Source: Blautia hydrogenotrophica DSM 10507 | Lineage (GTDB): Bacteria; Bacillota; Clostridia; Lachnospirales; Lachnospiraceae | DNA: 64,000 bases | Assembly: GCF_034356035.1 (NCBI RefSeq) | Contig: NZ_CP136423.1 | Coordinates: 2,418,001-2,482,000, forward strand | Reading direction: 5' to 3' | Shown here: positions 34,078-42,613 of the stretch, one piece after another | Layout: each line of letters begins with the position of its first letter | Position numbering within the stretch: the stretch's first letter is position 1 | Notes under the pieces: model-generated | Told to the model about the DNA's origin: nothing | Databases searched by the model: none | The model's input: only the letters and a program-made list of their open reading frames with translations | Program-made: the position numbers and the translations under genes

Positions 34078-35257
34078 CAAGTTCTTCATGCAGCAGTTTT
34101 GCAAACCGGGTCATTCCCTCTTCGATCTGCTCTGCTGTAACGGTTGAGAAATTCAGACGGATGGTGTTCTTATGAGAACCGTCCGCATAGAAGGGTCCTC
34201 CTGGAACATAGCCCACTCCGATCTCCTCCACTGCTTTCTCTAGCAGTACAGAGGCATCTATATTTTCTGGCAATTCAATCCAAACGAACATACCACCTTC
34301 TGGATTCGTTCTCTTTACGGATTTCGGGAATTTCTCATCTATGATCTTGCACATTAAGTCTCTCTTGACACTGTAGTTTTTGACAATTCTCTGAACCTGC
34401 TTATCCAAATCATAATTTTTCAAATATCCCGCAATTTGCAACTGCGCAAACTCATTGGACTGTAAATCCACACCCTGTTTAAAGATCTCAAAGTAGTCCG
34501 CAATCTCTTTGGAAGACACCGTAAAGCCCACACGCAGGCCTGCAAAGAGCACCTTTGAAAAGGACCCCATATAGATGACTCTTCCCTCGTCGTCCATGCT
34601 CTTGATCTCTGGAACTGGCTCTCCGCTGAATCGGATATCGCCGTAAGGATTATCCTCAGCAATCAAAACATCATATTTCTTTGCCATCTCCAAAAGCTGT
34701 TTCCGACGTTCTAGACTCCAAGTCTTTCCTGTAGGATTCGAGAAATTCGGAACCACATAGATCAATTTTACATTTTTATTTTCTTGCAGGGTCTTCTCTA
34801 ACTCGGACATAATCATACCTTCTTCGTCCGCGTCCACTCCTATAAATTCTGCCTCATAAGGCACATAAGCTGACAGCGCTCCAAGATAAGTGGGATTTTC
34901 CACAACAACTGCATCCCCTTTGTCCAGAGTCAGCATACCAGTTAAGAAAATAGCCTGCTGAGAACCTGTCGTAATCTGTATATTCTCGATTCCGCACTTA
35001 ATTCCTTTTTTCTCCATTAATTTTACGATCTGTTCCATCAAGTCATCATTACCTTTTGTCAGACCATATTGCATGGAGGTGCGTCCATAATCGCGTACCA
35101 ACTGATCGGTCAGCTCCACAACCTCTTCCACTGGCATAACCTCTGATGCCGGATACCCGCCTGCGAATGTAATGCAACCCGGTTTAGAAGCAATCAACTT
35201 GCCTGCTGCACGGATTGCTGATGGACGTAACTCACCAATTCTGCTAGCTAACTTCAT
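34073..35257 (-). CDS. PLP-dependent class I aminotransferase (2-aminoadipate/aromatic/branched-chain type)
   Basis: A 394-residue fold type I aminotransferase of the MocR/LysN-like group without a DNA-binding domain. Signs are FAGGYPASEVMPVEE near residue 30, YVVPNFSNPTGKTW near 170, the PLP-lysine loop MGSFSKVLFAGLRVGF near 230, and the C-terminal RLNFSTV arginine that binds the substrate carboxylate. ATG 35257 is chosen: AAAGG is nine bases upstream, whereas it directly abuts ATG 35266. It ends the vor-buk-ptb operon, where it would make the 2-oxoacid from its amino acid (inference). Confidence 0.85.
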   Translation of the reverse strand: MKLASRIGELRPSAIRAAGKLIASKPGCITFAGGYPASEVMPVEEVVELTDQLVRDYGRTSMQYGLTKGNDDLMEQIVKLMEKKGIKCGIENIQITTGSQQAIFLTGMLTLDKGDAVVVENPTYLGALSAYVPYEAEFIGVDADEEGMIMSELEKTLQENKNVKLIYVVPNFSNPTGKTWSLERRKQLLEMAKKYDVLIAEDNPYGDIRFSGEPVPEIKSMDDEGRVIYMGSFSKVLFAGLRVGFTVSSKEIADYFEIFKQGVDLQSNEFAQLQIAGYLKNYDLDKQVQRIVKNYSVKRDLMCKIIDEKFPKSVKRTNPEGGMFVWIELPENIDASVLLEKAVEEIGVGYVPGGPFYADGSHKNTIRLNFSTVTAEQIEEGMTRFAKLLHEELD

Positions 35258-35286
35258 AATATTCATCCTTTCTTCAAAACTCTCTA

Positions 35287-36195
35287 TTATTTTTTCTGAT
35301 TCGCCGCTGCAAGACAGCCTAGGGCAATGGAATTCAACTTAATTTCTGGTGTATCCGATCTGGACCCTAGTACCACAGGACTGGATGCTCCTAGGACAAT
35401 TCCCGCCCACTTTGCCTGATTAAACTGAAGCCAGGATTTTCCAAGCATGTTGCCGCTCTCAATATTAGGAAATACCAACAGATCCGGGTCTCCAGACACC
35501 TTGCTCTCAATCCCCTTATGCGCTGCTGCATGGGCATCGAAGGCTATGTCAAAGGATAAAGGTCCCTCAATAATACATGGAGGAAAAGCGCCTTCTTTTG
35601 CCATTTCCACTAATGCAGCAGCATCTGAGGTTGCGGGGATCTTCGGATCTACCATCTCATTGGCTGCCAATACCGCTACTTTAGGATTCTGGAATCCCAT
35701 ACTCTCCATGGCCAGAAGGGCGTTGGTCAGGATGTCTTTTTTCTGTTCCAGATTAGGTGCAGTATTGATACCACTGTCAGTTCCGAAAATCAATTTATGG
35801 TAACAGGGCATTTCATACACTGCCGTCAGAGAAATCAGACGTCCTGTGCGAAGCCCGTTATCCCGATTTAAAATTGCGCGCATATACACGCTGGTATTTA
35901 CCATACCTTTCACAAGTACCTGGGCCTCACCGCTTTTCACGATGGACACCGCTTTGGCCGCTGCGCTGGCCGCGTCTGAATCGTGGACAATCTGGCATTT
36001 TCCAGCATCCATATTCAGTTCGCTGATGATTTCTTTTATTTTAACTTCATCACCTACCAGGACCGGATTCACAAATCCTAAATCCATTGCCAGCTTCACC
36101 GCGCCTAAGACCTCCTTGTCATCTGCGGCTGCCACTGCGATCGTGAATGGTCCCTGGGATTTTACCTTGTCAATTAACTCTTTAAAATTCTTCAC
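35287..36195 (-). CDS. ptb: Phosphate butyryltransferase
   Basis: A 302-residue enzyme of the phosphate acetyl/butyryltransferase family; it converts acyl-CoA plus phosphate to acyl-phosphate. Family stretches include AAADDKEVLGAVK near residue 20, VKGMVNTSVYMRAILNRDNGLRT near 95, and LVFPNIESGNMLGKSW near 245. The start is GTG, overlapping the buk stop by four bases (GTGA), with GGAGG in front. Coupling to buk and to the oxo-acid oxidoreductase suggests it acts on branched-chain or other medium acyl-CoA rather than only butyryl-CoA (inference). Confidence 0.93.
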   Translation of the reverse strand: MKNFKELIDKVKSQGPFTIAVAAADDKEVLGAVKLAMDLGFVNPVLVGDEVKIKEIISELNMDAGKCQIVHDSDAASAAAKAVSIVKSGEAQVLVKGMVNTSVYMRAILNRDNGLRTGRLISLTAVYEMPCYHKLIFGTDSGINTAPNLEQKKDILTNALLAMESMGFQNPKVAVLAANEMVDPKIPATSDAAALVEMAKEGAFPPCIIEGPLSFDIAFDAHAAAHKGIESKVSGDPDLLVFPNIESGNMLGKSWLQFNQAKWAGIVLGASSPVVLGSRSDTPEIKLNSIALGCLAAANQKK

Positions 36196-37271
36196 TTTTT
36201 CTCCTCCACCAGATATTCTTTGGCTTCTTCCTCTTTGTTTAACACACGCAACACTCCCAATGCCAGAGCTTCCATCTCCATCTCTCCGGCTACCACTTCA
36301 ACTGGCGCCAGCCAGTCAACCTGTCTGCTGACCTCTTCCACAACTTTCTTTGAATGAGCGATACCTCCCGTCAGTACAATCCGGTCTACCTTGCCTTCCA
36401 AAGTAGCACTGTACATACAGATCTCTTTTGCCACCTGATATACAAACGCATCATAAATCAATGCCGCGTATTCATCACCGTTCTCAATTCGCTCTTCAAT
36501 TTCAATGAGGTCTTTCGTTCCCAGATAGTCATACATTCCGCCAAAAGCACTCACTTTGTCCACGATCTCTTTTTTGTCATATTTGCCGGAATAGCACAGT
36601 TCTATCAAGGAGTAGGCTGGAAGACCACCGCTTCGGTCGGAAGAGAAAGGTCCATTGGTCCTGCCGCCGCTGCCATCTACCATTTTCCCATGCTTGTGTG
36701 GTACGATAGAGATGCCAGATCCCAGATGGGCGATGATGAAGTTATAATCCTCATACTTTCCGCCCAATTTCTCTGCGATTTTTCTAGCGACAGCTTTATG
36801 GTTCAAAGAATGCAGCCAGCTACTATATACCAAATCCTTTATCCCTGTAATCCTAGATTTCGCATCAAACTCATCTACAGCTACCGGGTCCACAACAAAG
36901 GACGGTATGCCCGCTTCGTCCCCCAACACACGTGCCAGCACACTTCCCAGATTGGAAGCGTGCTCACCGCAGACCGCATTCTTCATGTCCTCTACCATCT
37001 GGTCATTCACCCGATAGGTACCGCCTGGAATTGGGCGCATCAGCCCTCCTCTGCCCACCGCTGCGTCAAAAGAATTCAATGGATGACCATTTTCTTCCAA
37101 TTTGGCCAGAATCAAATTCTTTCGAAAATCTAGCTGGGCCATCACACTGCTGTAGGCTTTCAGTTCTTCTCCGGAATGATTGATGTTCTCTTTGTAAACT
37201 TCTTTTTTATCTTCATAAACCGCTATCTTGGTGGAACTTCCGCCAGGGTTCATAACCAGTATCTTTTTCAT
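36192..37271 (-). CDS. buk: Butyrate kinase
   Basis: A 359-residue acetokinase-family enzyme that makes ATP from acyl-phosphate and ADP. It starts with MNPGGSSTKIAVYEDKKEVY and has HLGSGISIVPHKHGKMVDG (near 183) and VLTGGIAHSKKV (near 296), the phosphate-binding loops of the ASKHA fold. The preceding korC-type gene ends 12 bases upstream and ptb overlaps its end, so energy conservation is built into the same operon as the oxidoreductase. Confidence 0.95.
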   Translation of the reverse strand: MKKILVMNPGGSSTKIAVYEDKKEVYKENINHSGEELKAYSSVMAQLDFRKNLILAKLEENGHPLNSFDAAVGRGGLMRPIPGGTYRVNDQMVEDMKNAVCGEHASNLGSVLARVLGDEAGIPSFVVDPVAVDEFDAKSRITGIKDLVYSSWLHSLNHKAVARKIAEKLGGKYEDYNFIIAHLGSGISIVPHKHGKMVDGSGGRTNGPFSSDRSGGLPAYSLIELCYSGKYDKKEIVDKVSAFGGMYDYLGTKDLIEIEERIENGDEYAALIYDAFVYQVAKEICMYSATLEGKVDRIVLTGGIAHSKKVVEEVSRQVDWLAPVEVVAGEMEMEALALGVLRVLNKEEEAKEYLVEEKK

Positions 37272-37283
37272 AGGACCTCCTTC

Positions 37284-37817
37284 TTACACTGCGTCGTATC
37301 CTGCCTCAAAGGCTGCCGTATTCATTGGTGCAAATTTTGCTTTTCCCTTTTTCTCAAACATACGATTCATTCCCTCTAATGCCTCTTCTTTTGTAAAATC
37401 CCCCATTAACTTTACAATCGCTCCGGTCATTACAATATTGGCACCTTTCGCATGTTTCAGATCATTCGCCATCTGAATACAGGGAACTCTCACAACTTTC
37501 ACGTCGTCACGCACATTTGTATCACAGTCTACCATGTCGCTGATCAGGACAATACCGCCTGGAGCAACAATGTTGATGAACATATGGAAGGATGCCACAT
37601 TCATTGCCAACAGTAAATCCGGTCTCTCCTGAGATGGATTATAGATGGTATCTTTTCCATATTTCACCGTACAATTCGCGGTACCGCCGCGCATCGCGGA
37701 GCCGTAAGAAGGCATCCAAGTAGTATTCTGTCCGTTGTGGATTGCAATATCAGATAAAATCAAACCGGTTGTCAGGACACCCTGACCGCCAAATCCTGCA
37801 CATACAACTTCTTTCAT
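37284..37817 (-). CDS. 2-oxoacid:ferredoxin oxidoreductase, gamma subunit
   Basis: A 177-residue subunit of the four-subunit oxidoreductase family. It starts with CAGFGGQGVLTTGLILSDIA, the glycine-rich CoA-binding region of gamma subunits, and includes WMPSYGSAMRGGTANCTVKY. Together with the three genes upstream it forms a complete enzyme. GGAGG precedes the ATG, two bases after the beta-subunit stop. Confidence 0.93.
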   Translation of the reverse strand: MKEVVCAGFGGQGVLTTGLILSDIAIHNGQNTTWMPSYGSAMRGGTANCTVKYGKDTIYNPSQERPDLLLAMNVASFHMFINIVAPGGIVLISDMVDCDTNVRDDVKVVRVPCIQMANDLKHAKGANIVMTGAIVKLMGDFTKEEALEGMNRMFEKKGKAKFAPMNTAAFEAGYDAV

Positions 37818-37819
37818 AA

Positions 37820-38563
37820 TTATTTAGCCTCCTTCCGAGCTTTAATCACGCCCACTGGATAGTAAGGTTCTACCTCTTTGTCCAGACGCTCCATCGCCTG
37901 AATCGGAGTCATGCCCCAGTTTACCGGACATGGAGACAGTACCTCTACAATCGAATAACCTTCTTTGTTCATCTGCGCTTTTAAAGCTTCTGTTATGAAT
38001 TTTTTTGTCTTGCGGATGTTGGCAGGACTGCTGACACTTCCTCTTGCCGCATAAGCGATATCAAATTCTCTCGCAACCATCTCTGGAAAACGAATCGGCG
38101 CACCCGTGATGGAACAGTCGCGTCCATGCTGAGAAGTGGTCGTCTTTTGTCCTTCCATCGTCGTCCAGCTCATCTGTCCACCTGTCATACCAAAGTTTGT
38201 ATTGTTTACTGTAATCACAGTGATATTCTCATTTCTGTAGGCAGCATTGGTGCTCTCTGCCAACCCGATACTGTAGGCGTCTCCATCTCCTTGGTAGGTA
38301 ACTACCAGATTATCCGGGTTTACTCTTTTCATGCCGGTGGCAACTGCTGCCGCACGGCCATGAGAACAGTGGAGACGGTCTGTGGTAAGGCCAGCTCCTA
38401 GATTAGAAGAACATCCTACACCAATTGGGAAAATAATATTTTGATCCTGTCCCAGCTCTTCCAGACATTCACAGATAATTCGGGAAATCACACCATGTCC
38501 GCATCCAGGGCAGAAGCTCATCGGCTTATCGATGATTCCAGGAAACTTTCTCTCAACAGCCAT
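37820..38563 (-). CDS. 2-oxoacid:ferredoxin oxidoreductase, beta subunit (TPP-binding)
   Basis: A 247-residue subunit carrying thiamine diphosphate: the GDGDAYSIG...NN motif lies near residues 90-120. FCPGCGHGVISRI near residue 17 and the later cysteines supply the proximal 4Fe-4S ligands. In the alpha2-beta2-type enzymes this subunit decarboxylates the oxo acid. The gene abuts both neighbours by one to two bases. Confidence 0.93.
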   Translation of the reverse strand: MAVERKFPGIIDKPMSFCPGCGHGVISRIICECLEELGQDQNIIFPIGVGCSSNLGAGLTTDRLHCSHGRAAAVATGMKRVNPDNLVVTYQGDGDAYSIGLAESTNAAYRNENITVITVNNTNFGMTGGQMSWTTMEGQKTTTSQHGRDCSITGAPIRFPEMVAREFDIAYAARGSVSSPANIRKTKKFITEALKAQMNKEGYSIVEVLSPCPVNWGMTPIQAMERLDKEVEPYYPVGVIKARKEAK

Positions 38564-38564
38564 C

Positions 38565-39623
38565 TTAATATACCTCCTCTACTTCTCCAGCTTTAATCTT
38601 CAGGAAATCTTCCTTAATCTTGCTGATCGCAGGAATTCCATATACATATGGAAGCGCATAGGCTGGAACATTATTTTTCAGTGCTTTCTTTGTATACAGT
38701 GCAGCGTCGTCAACCAACTGTCCCGTCGCGTTCGCCTCCACTGTGATGATACCTTTTACCTCTGGATTAATCTGACGAAATGCCTTTTCCGGGAATGGCC
38801 ATGCGGTGATCGGACGAATCAGACCTACCTTATGTCCCTCTGCTCTCAGTTCACGAACCGCGCCCAGAGTACTTCGTCCACAAAGTCCGTATGCAACGAA
38901 TACATACTCCGCGTCTTCGATTCCTTCACTCTCCCAACGTTGCTCATTTTCTTTAATCTTTTTGAATTTCGCGTTCAGCTCCACTGCTTCTTTCATGGAA
39001 TCACGCTCAAAAATACCGATTTTTTTGTATGTATATTTTCCGTCAAATCCCCATGGATTTCTCTTTGGTTCCTGGAAATCCGGGAGCTCCACAGGCTCCA
39101 TCATCTGTCCGAGAGCACCCTCGCCGAGCATTACAACAACGACACGGTATTTCTCAGCCACATCATAGGCTTCCGCGATCATATCCACAGCTTCCTGAAT
39201 AGAAGACGGACACATCACGATACAGCGGTAATCTCCGTTCCCGCCGCCTCTGGTCTCCCTGTTATAGTCACACTGAGATGTGAACAAGGTTCCAAGACCA
39301 TTTCCATAACGGCACATATTGATCACAACTGCTGACAGTTCCTCATCAGCTAAAGTAGACACTCCCTCCTGCTTTAAGCTGATACCAGGACCGGAGGATG
39401 CGGTCAGGGCACGCACACCGCAGCTTGCAGCTCCAATCACCATATTGATTCCTGCCAACTCACTCTCTGCCTGAATAAAGGTTCCTCCCACTTCCGGCAG
39501 TCTCCAGGATAAATATTCCATAATCTCTGTCGTCGGTGTAATGGGATATCCTGCATACATACGAACGCCCGCGCGCACGGCTGCCTCTGCAACTGCAACA
39601 TTTCCTTTCATCATTTCTGCCAT
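38565..39623 (-). CDS. 2-oxoacid:ferredoxin oxidoreductase, alpha subunit (VorB-like)
   Basis: A 352-residue alpha subunit (KGNVAVAEAAVRAGVRMYAGYPITPTTEIMEYL at residues 6-38 in pieces, with TASSGPGISLKQEG near 75). It resembles the branched-chain type, 3-methyl-2-oxobutanoate:ferredoxin oxidoreductase, as far as I can judge by eye; 2-oxoglutarate or pyruvate types are alternatives. The reaction is 2-oxoacid + CoA + oxidised ferredoxin to acyl-CoA + CO2. Four bases separate it from the ferredoxin-like delta gene. Confidence 0.88.
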   Translation of the reverse strand: MAEMMKGNVAVAEAAVRAGVRMYAGYPITPTTEIMEYLSWRLPEVGGTFIQAESELAGINMVIGAASCGVRALTASSGPGISLKQEGVSTLADEELSAVVINMCRYGNGLGTLFTSQCDYNRETRGGGNGDYRCIVMCPSSIQEAVDMIAEAYDVAEKYRVVVVMLGEGALGQMMEPVELPDFQEPKRNPWGFDGKYTYKKIGIFERDSMKEAVELNAKFKKIKENEQRWESEGIEDAEYVFVAYGLCGRSTLGAVRELRAEGHKVGLIRPITAWPFPEKAFRQINPEVKGIITVEANATGQLVDDAALYTKKALKNNVPAYALPYVYGIPAISKIKEDFLKIKAGEVEEVY

Positions 39624-39627
39624 CGTC

Positions 39628-39834
39628 TTATACCTCCTTACCTAATACGTGGTAAACACCATCTGGACATACGGTATAACAGGTTCCGCATGCCACACAT
39701 TTTTCATCGTCGATTACCGTATAATGATAACCAGCGGAGTTTGTTTCTTCTGCAAAACTGATCGCTTTTTTAGGACAGTCTACGACACAAAGTCCACATT
39801 CTTTGCAGCGTTCTGGTCTTGTTTCAACTTTCAT
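39628..39834 (-). CDS. 2-oxoacid:ferredoxin oxidoreductase, delta subunit (2[4Fe-4S] ferredoxin-like)
   Basis: A 68-residue protein with two complete cluster motifs, CKECGLCVVDCPKKA near residue 11 and CVACGTCYTVCPDGV near 46. It is the electron-transfer subunit and the first gene of the operon delta-alpha-beta-gamma-buk-ptb-aminotransferase. AAGGAGG precedes the ATG. The IclR-type palindrome at 39877-39889 lies 43 bases upstream. Confidence 0.92.
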   Translation of the reverse strand: MKVETRPERCKECGLCVVDCPKKAISFAEETNSAGYHYTVIDDEKCVACGTCYTVCPDGVYHVLGKEV

Positions 39835-39876
39835 TACTTTTAACCTCCTTCACATTTTCACCTTTTAGAAAATTTC

Positions 39877-39889
39877 AGAACATCGTTCT
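39877..39889. promoter_or_regulatory. Predicted IclR operator upstream of oxidoreductase operon
   Basis: Palindrome AGAACATCGTTCT. Same motif as at 43950-43962, 43996-44008 and 44957-44969. It lies between the YfcC stop and the ferredoxin gene. A hairpin at about 39906-39928 (AGGGAT/ATCCCT) just beyond may end the YfcC transcript. A clear -35/-10 was not found here. Confidence 0.6.
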
Positions 39890-39933
39890 ATTTTTATTTT
39901 ACAGTCAGGGATAGCCATGCCATCCCTCCATTA

Positions 39934-41358
39934 TTAAAATGGTCCTAATTGTATTACTGATGCGATTACGCAGAAACTAAATCCTATTATCAACTGCAAG
40001 CCCAGCCATTTCGCGATAAACTTCGCCCATCTCACATATGGAACTTTTCCAAACGAGATCGCTGCCATCATCATCGCTCCGGTAGGAATAATACAATTAC
40101 TGCATCCGTCTCCTAGCTGATAGGCTAAGACTGCTGTCTGTCTGGTAATTCCAACTACGTCCGCCAAAGGTGCCATCAGAGGCATTGTTACCACTGCCTG
40201 TCCTGTTCCAGATGGAATAAACAGATTGATCAGAGTCTGTACAAACATCATTAGTCCACCGTTTATCACCTGTGGCGTGTGGGAAAGAGGCTGCGCAAAA
40301 GCATTGACTATGGAGTCCAGGATATTTCCATTTTCCATAATAATAGAAATGCCTGCCGCTATTCCAACCAAAATCGCAGGATAGACCATGTCCTTCATAC
40401 CATCTACAAAATGCCTCGCCATCTCATTTAAAGACATCCCGTACACTAGACCGCAGACTAGAGCCAACCCAAAGAAATATGCGCTCAGCTCTGTCATATA
40501 CCATCCCTTCAGCACAATCATCGCCATCAACAGGATAATTCCACCAAAGAAGCAAGTCAGTACCGCTCCCTGCCGTTTTGTAAGTTTGGTCTCACCTACA
40601 TCTTCCAGACAGAATTCTGAGTAATCCAAATCAGCCACAAGACTTTTTGACGGGTCTGCCTTAACCTTCCTACAATAGTGAATCAGAAAAGCAACTGCCA
40701 CAACCGCACTGACTCCCCAGAGAATCCATCGGTACCACATCCCTGAGAACAGCGGAAGACCGGCGATGGATTGGGCAAGACCAACGGTAAACGGATTGAT
40801 CGGCGCTGTGCCGTATCCGAAACAGACTCCCATCAGCATGATTGCGACTCCAACCACCGCATCATACCCGAGACCAATTGCCAGTGTCACTAGGATGGGG
40901 AGGAACGCCAGGCATTCCTCCGCCATTCCCACGACACCTCCTGCAAGGCCAAACACAATAAGCAGAACCGCTATTATGATTTCGCCCGATTTTCCTTTTC
41001 CCGCAGTAATGGACTTGCGAATCAGTTGATGTAAAGAACCTGTGGCATTCACTACTCCAAAACATCCTCCAATCAGGAAAATAAAGAACACGGTAACTGC
41101 ATTTTTCTCCAATCCCTGAGGGACCGCCATGAAGAAATCCAAGAACGACACCGGAGTTTGTTCCGCACTCTCATAGGTTCCCGGCTGGACGACCATCTGG
41201 CCGCTGGAAGGATCTTCCATCCTCTCAAAATTTCCTGCTGGCACCACATAAGTCATAACGACTGCCAAAAGCATCAACCCTAAGATCAACACATAGGTGT
41301 CAGGAAACTGCCACTTTCTCTTCTTTTTCTTCTTGAATCGATTCTCTTCCTCTGCCAT
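39934..41358 (-). CDS. YfcC/DcuC-family membrane carrier
   Basis: A 474-residue polytopic protein of the YfcC family (ion-transporter superfamily containing AbgT, DcuC and CitM types). There are about twelve hydrophobic segments and the paired re-entrant motifs GSLHQLIRKSI and FIPSGTGQAVVTMPLMAPL near residue 380. The substrate is uncertain; members sit beside peptidases and amino-acid catabolic genes, which is the case here. Two starts are possible, 41376 (GGTGG three bases away) and 41358 (AAAGG ten bases away). It follows the M20 gene by about 30-45 bases and shares its operon. Confidence 0.85.
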   Translation of the reverse strand: MAEEENRFKKKKKRKWQFPDTYVLILGLMLLAVVMTYVVPAGNFERMEDPSSGQMVVQPGTYESAEQTPVSFLDFFMAVPQGLEKNAVTVFFIFLIGGCFGVVNATGSLHQLIRKSITAGKGKSGEIIIAVLLIVFGLAGGVVGMAEECLAFLPILVTLAIGLGYDAVVGVAIMLMGVCFGYGTAPINPFTVGLAQSIAGLPLFSGMWYRWILWGVSAVVAVAFLIHYCRKVKADPSKSLVADLDYSEFCLEDVGETKLTKRQGAVLTCFFGGIILLMAMIVLKGWYMTELSAYFFGLALVCGLVYGMSLNEMARHFVDGMKDMVYPAILVGIAAGISIIMENGNILDSIVNAFAQPLSHTPQVINGGLMMFVQTLINLFIPSGTGQAVVTMPLMAPLADVVGITRQTAVLAYQLGDGCSNCIIPTGAMMMAAISFGKVPYVRWAKFIAKWLGLQLIIGFSFCVIASVIQLGPF

Positions 41359-41405
41359 CCTTTGCTGTCCTTTCATTTTCCACCGGGAGTTTCCCGGCCA
41401 TCCCT

Positions 41406-42560
41406 TTACATTTCCTCTCTTATCTTCTCCAATAGTTTTGGATTGTCTAAGATTCTAAGCCCCGTCAAAGCCAGAAGTTTTACTCCGACAATCATACGGT
41501 CTAGTCCATAAGGCAGCATCGTTGCATCTCTAAAATCAGCCGTGTGAATTCCAGGCTCTCCTTCACATACTCCTAACATCGGCTCAATCGTGGGTACTTC
41601 CCAGCTTACATTTCCAATATCACTAGAACCCCCATCAATAAGAATAAAATCGTCCACGCCAAACTGTGGGAAGAACTCTTCCATAACTTCTTCCAAAGCA
41701 CGGTTACTTTTCAGCCCCTTACACACTGGTTCGAACCAATCATATTCCAGTTCGCAGCCTGTGGCAAGCGCCGCCGCCTTTGCACAGTTGACCACTTTTT
41801 GAACTACTTCTTCAAAATAATCCTGCTCTTTTGCGCGGAATTCTAATCTTACTACACCTTTGTCTGGAATTACATTCGCAGCTTTCCCTGCCTCCAATAT
41901 AATTCCATGGATTCTAGTACCATCTTTCAATTGCTGGCGCAACGCATTGACATTGTTGTACAACAGCACCACCGCGTCCAAAGCATTCACACCATCATAC
42001 GGATAGGTTCCTGCGTGAGAAGCCTTTCCGGTGAAGTTAAAGTCCATTCCACCGATTGCAATCATCTTTGGATAAATCGTCGTTCTCGCATTCGGATGAA
42101 GCATCATAGCGACGTCATAGCCTTTGAAGACTCCTCGGTCAGCCAGATATACTTTTCCCTCTCCGGTTTCCTCCGCTGGAGTACCAAAAATCGCAATCTC
42201 TCCTGGATAAGTATCCAGCACCTCCGCTAATGCAAGAGCTGCACCCACCGACATAGAAGCAATCATATGATGTCCGCACGCATGACCACATCCTGGCAGA
42301 GCATCGTACTCAGCTAAAAAAGCAATTCTCGGGCCATCCCCATTCTTCTTGACTGCTTTAAATGCCGTCTCCATCCCTTCGAATTTTTCTTCTACTTCAA
42401 ATCCTTCTTTTCTCAGAAAATCTGTGATATATGCGCAAGCCTTTACTTCTTCAAGTGCGATTTCTGGATTATCGAAAAGATATTGAGCCATAGAAACTAT
42501 TTTTTCTCTGTTCTCATCTGCAAGTTTACAGACTCTTTCTTTTTGACTCTCAAATCCCAT
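41406..42560 (-). CDS. M20-family amidohydrolase (AbgB/N-acyl-amino-acid hydrolase type)
   Basis: A 384-residue zinc-dependent amidohydrolase. Metal-binding motifs GCGHACGHHMIAS (near 92) and FGTPAEETGEGK (near 124) and HPNAR (near 152) are those of the M20D group, which cleaves N-acyl or peptide bonds such as aminobenzoyl-glutamate or IAA-amino acids. Placement between an MFS permease and a YfcC carrier suggests that a conjugate is imported and cleaved, releasing an amino acid for the adjacent oxidative pathway (inference). AAAGGAG precedes the ATG. Confidence 0.88.
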   Translation of the reverse strand: MGFESQKERVCKLADENREKIVSMAQYLFDNPEIALEEVKACAYITDFLRKEGFEVEEKFEGMETAFKAVKKNGDGPRIAFLAEYDALPGCGHACGHHMIASMSVGAALALAEVLDTYPGEIAIFGTPAEETGEGKVYLADRGVFKGYDVAMMLHPNARTTIYPKMIAIGGMDFNFTGKASHAGTYPYDGVNALDAVVLLYNNVNALRQQLKDGTRIHGIILEAGKAANVIPDKGVVRLEFRAKEQDYFEEVVQKVVNCAKAAALATGCELEYDWFEPVCKGLKSNRALEEVMEEFFPQFGVDDFILIDGGSSDIGNVSWEVPTIEPMLGVCEGEPGIHTADFRDATMLPYGLDRMIVGVKLLALTGLRILDNPKLLEKIREEM

Positions 42561-42613
42561 ACTATTTTTCTCCTTTCCGTTGACCCTTTATTCATTCCTT
42601 TGCATTTTTCTAA

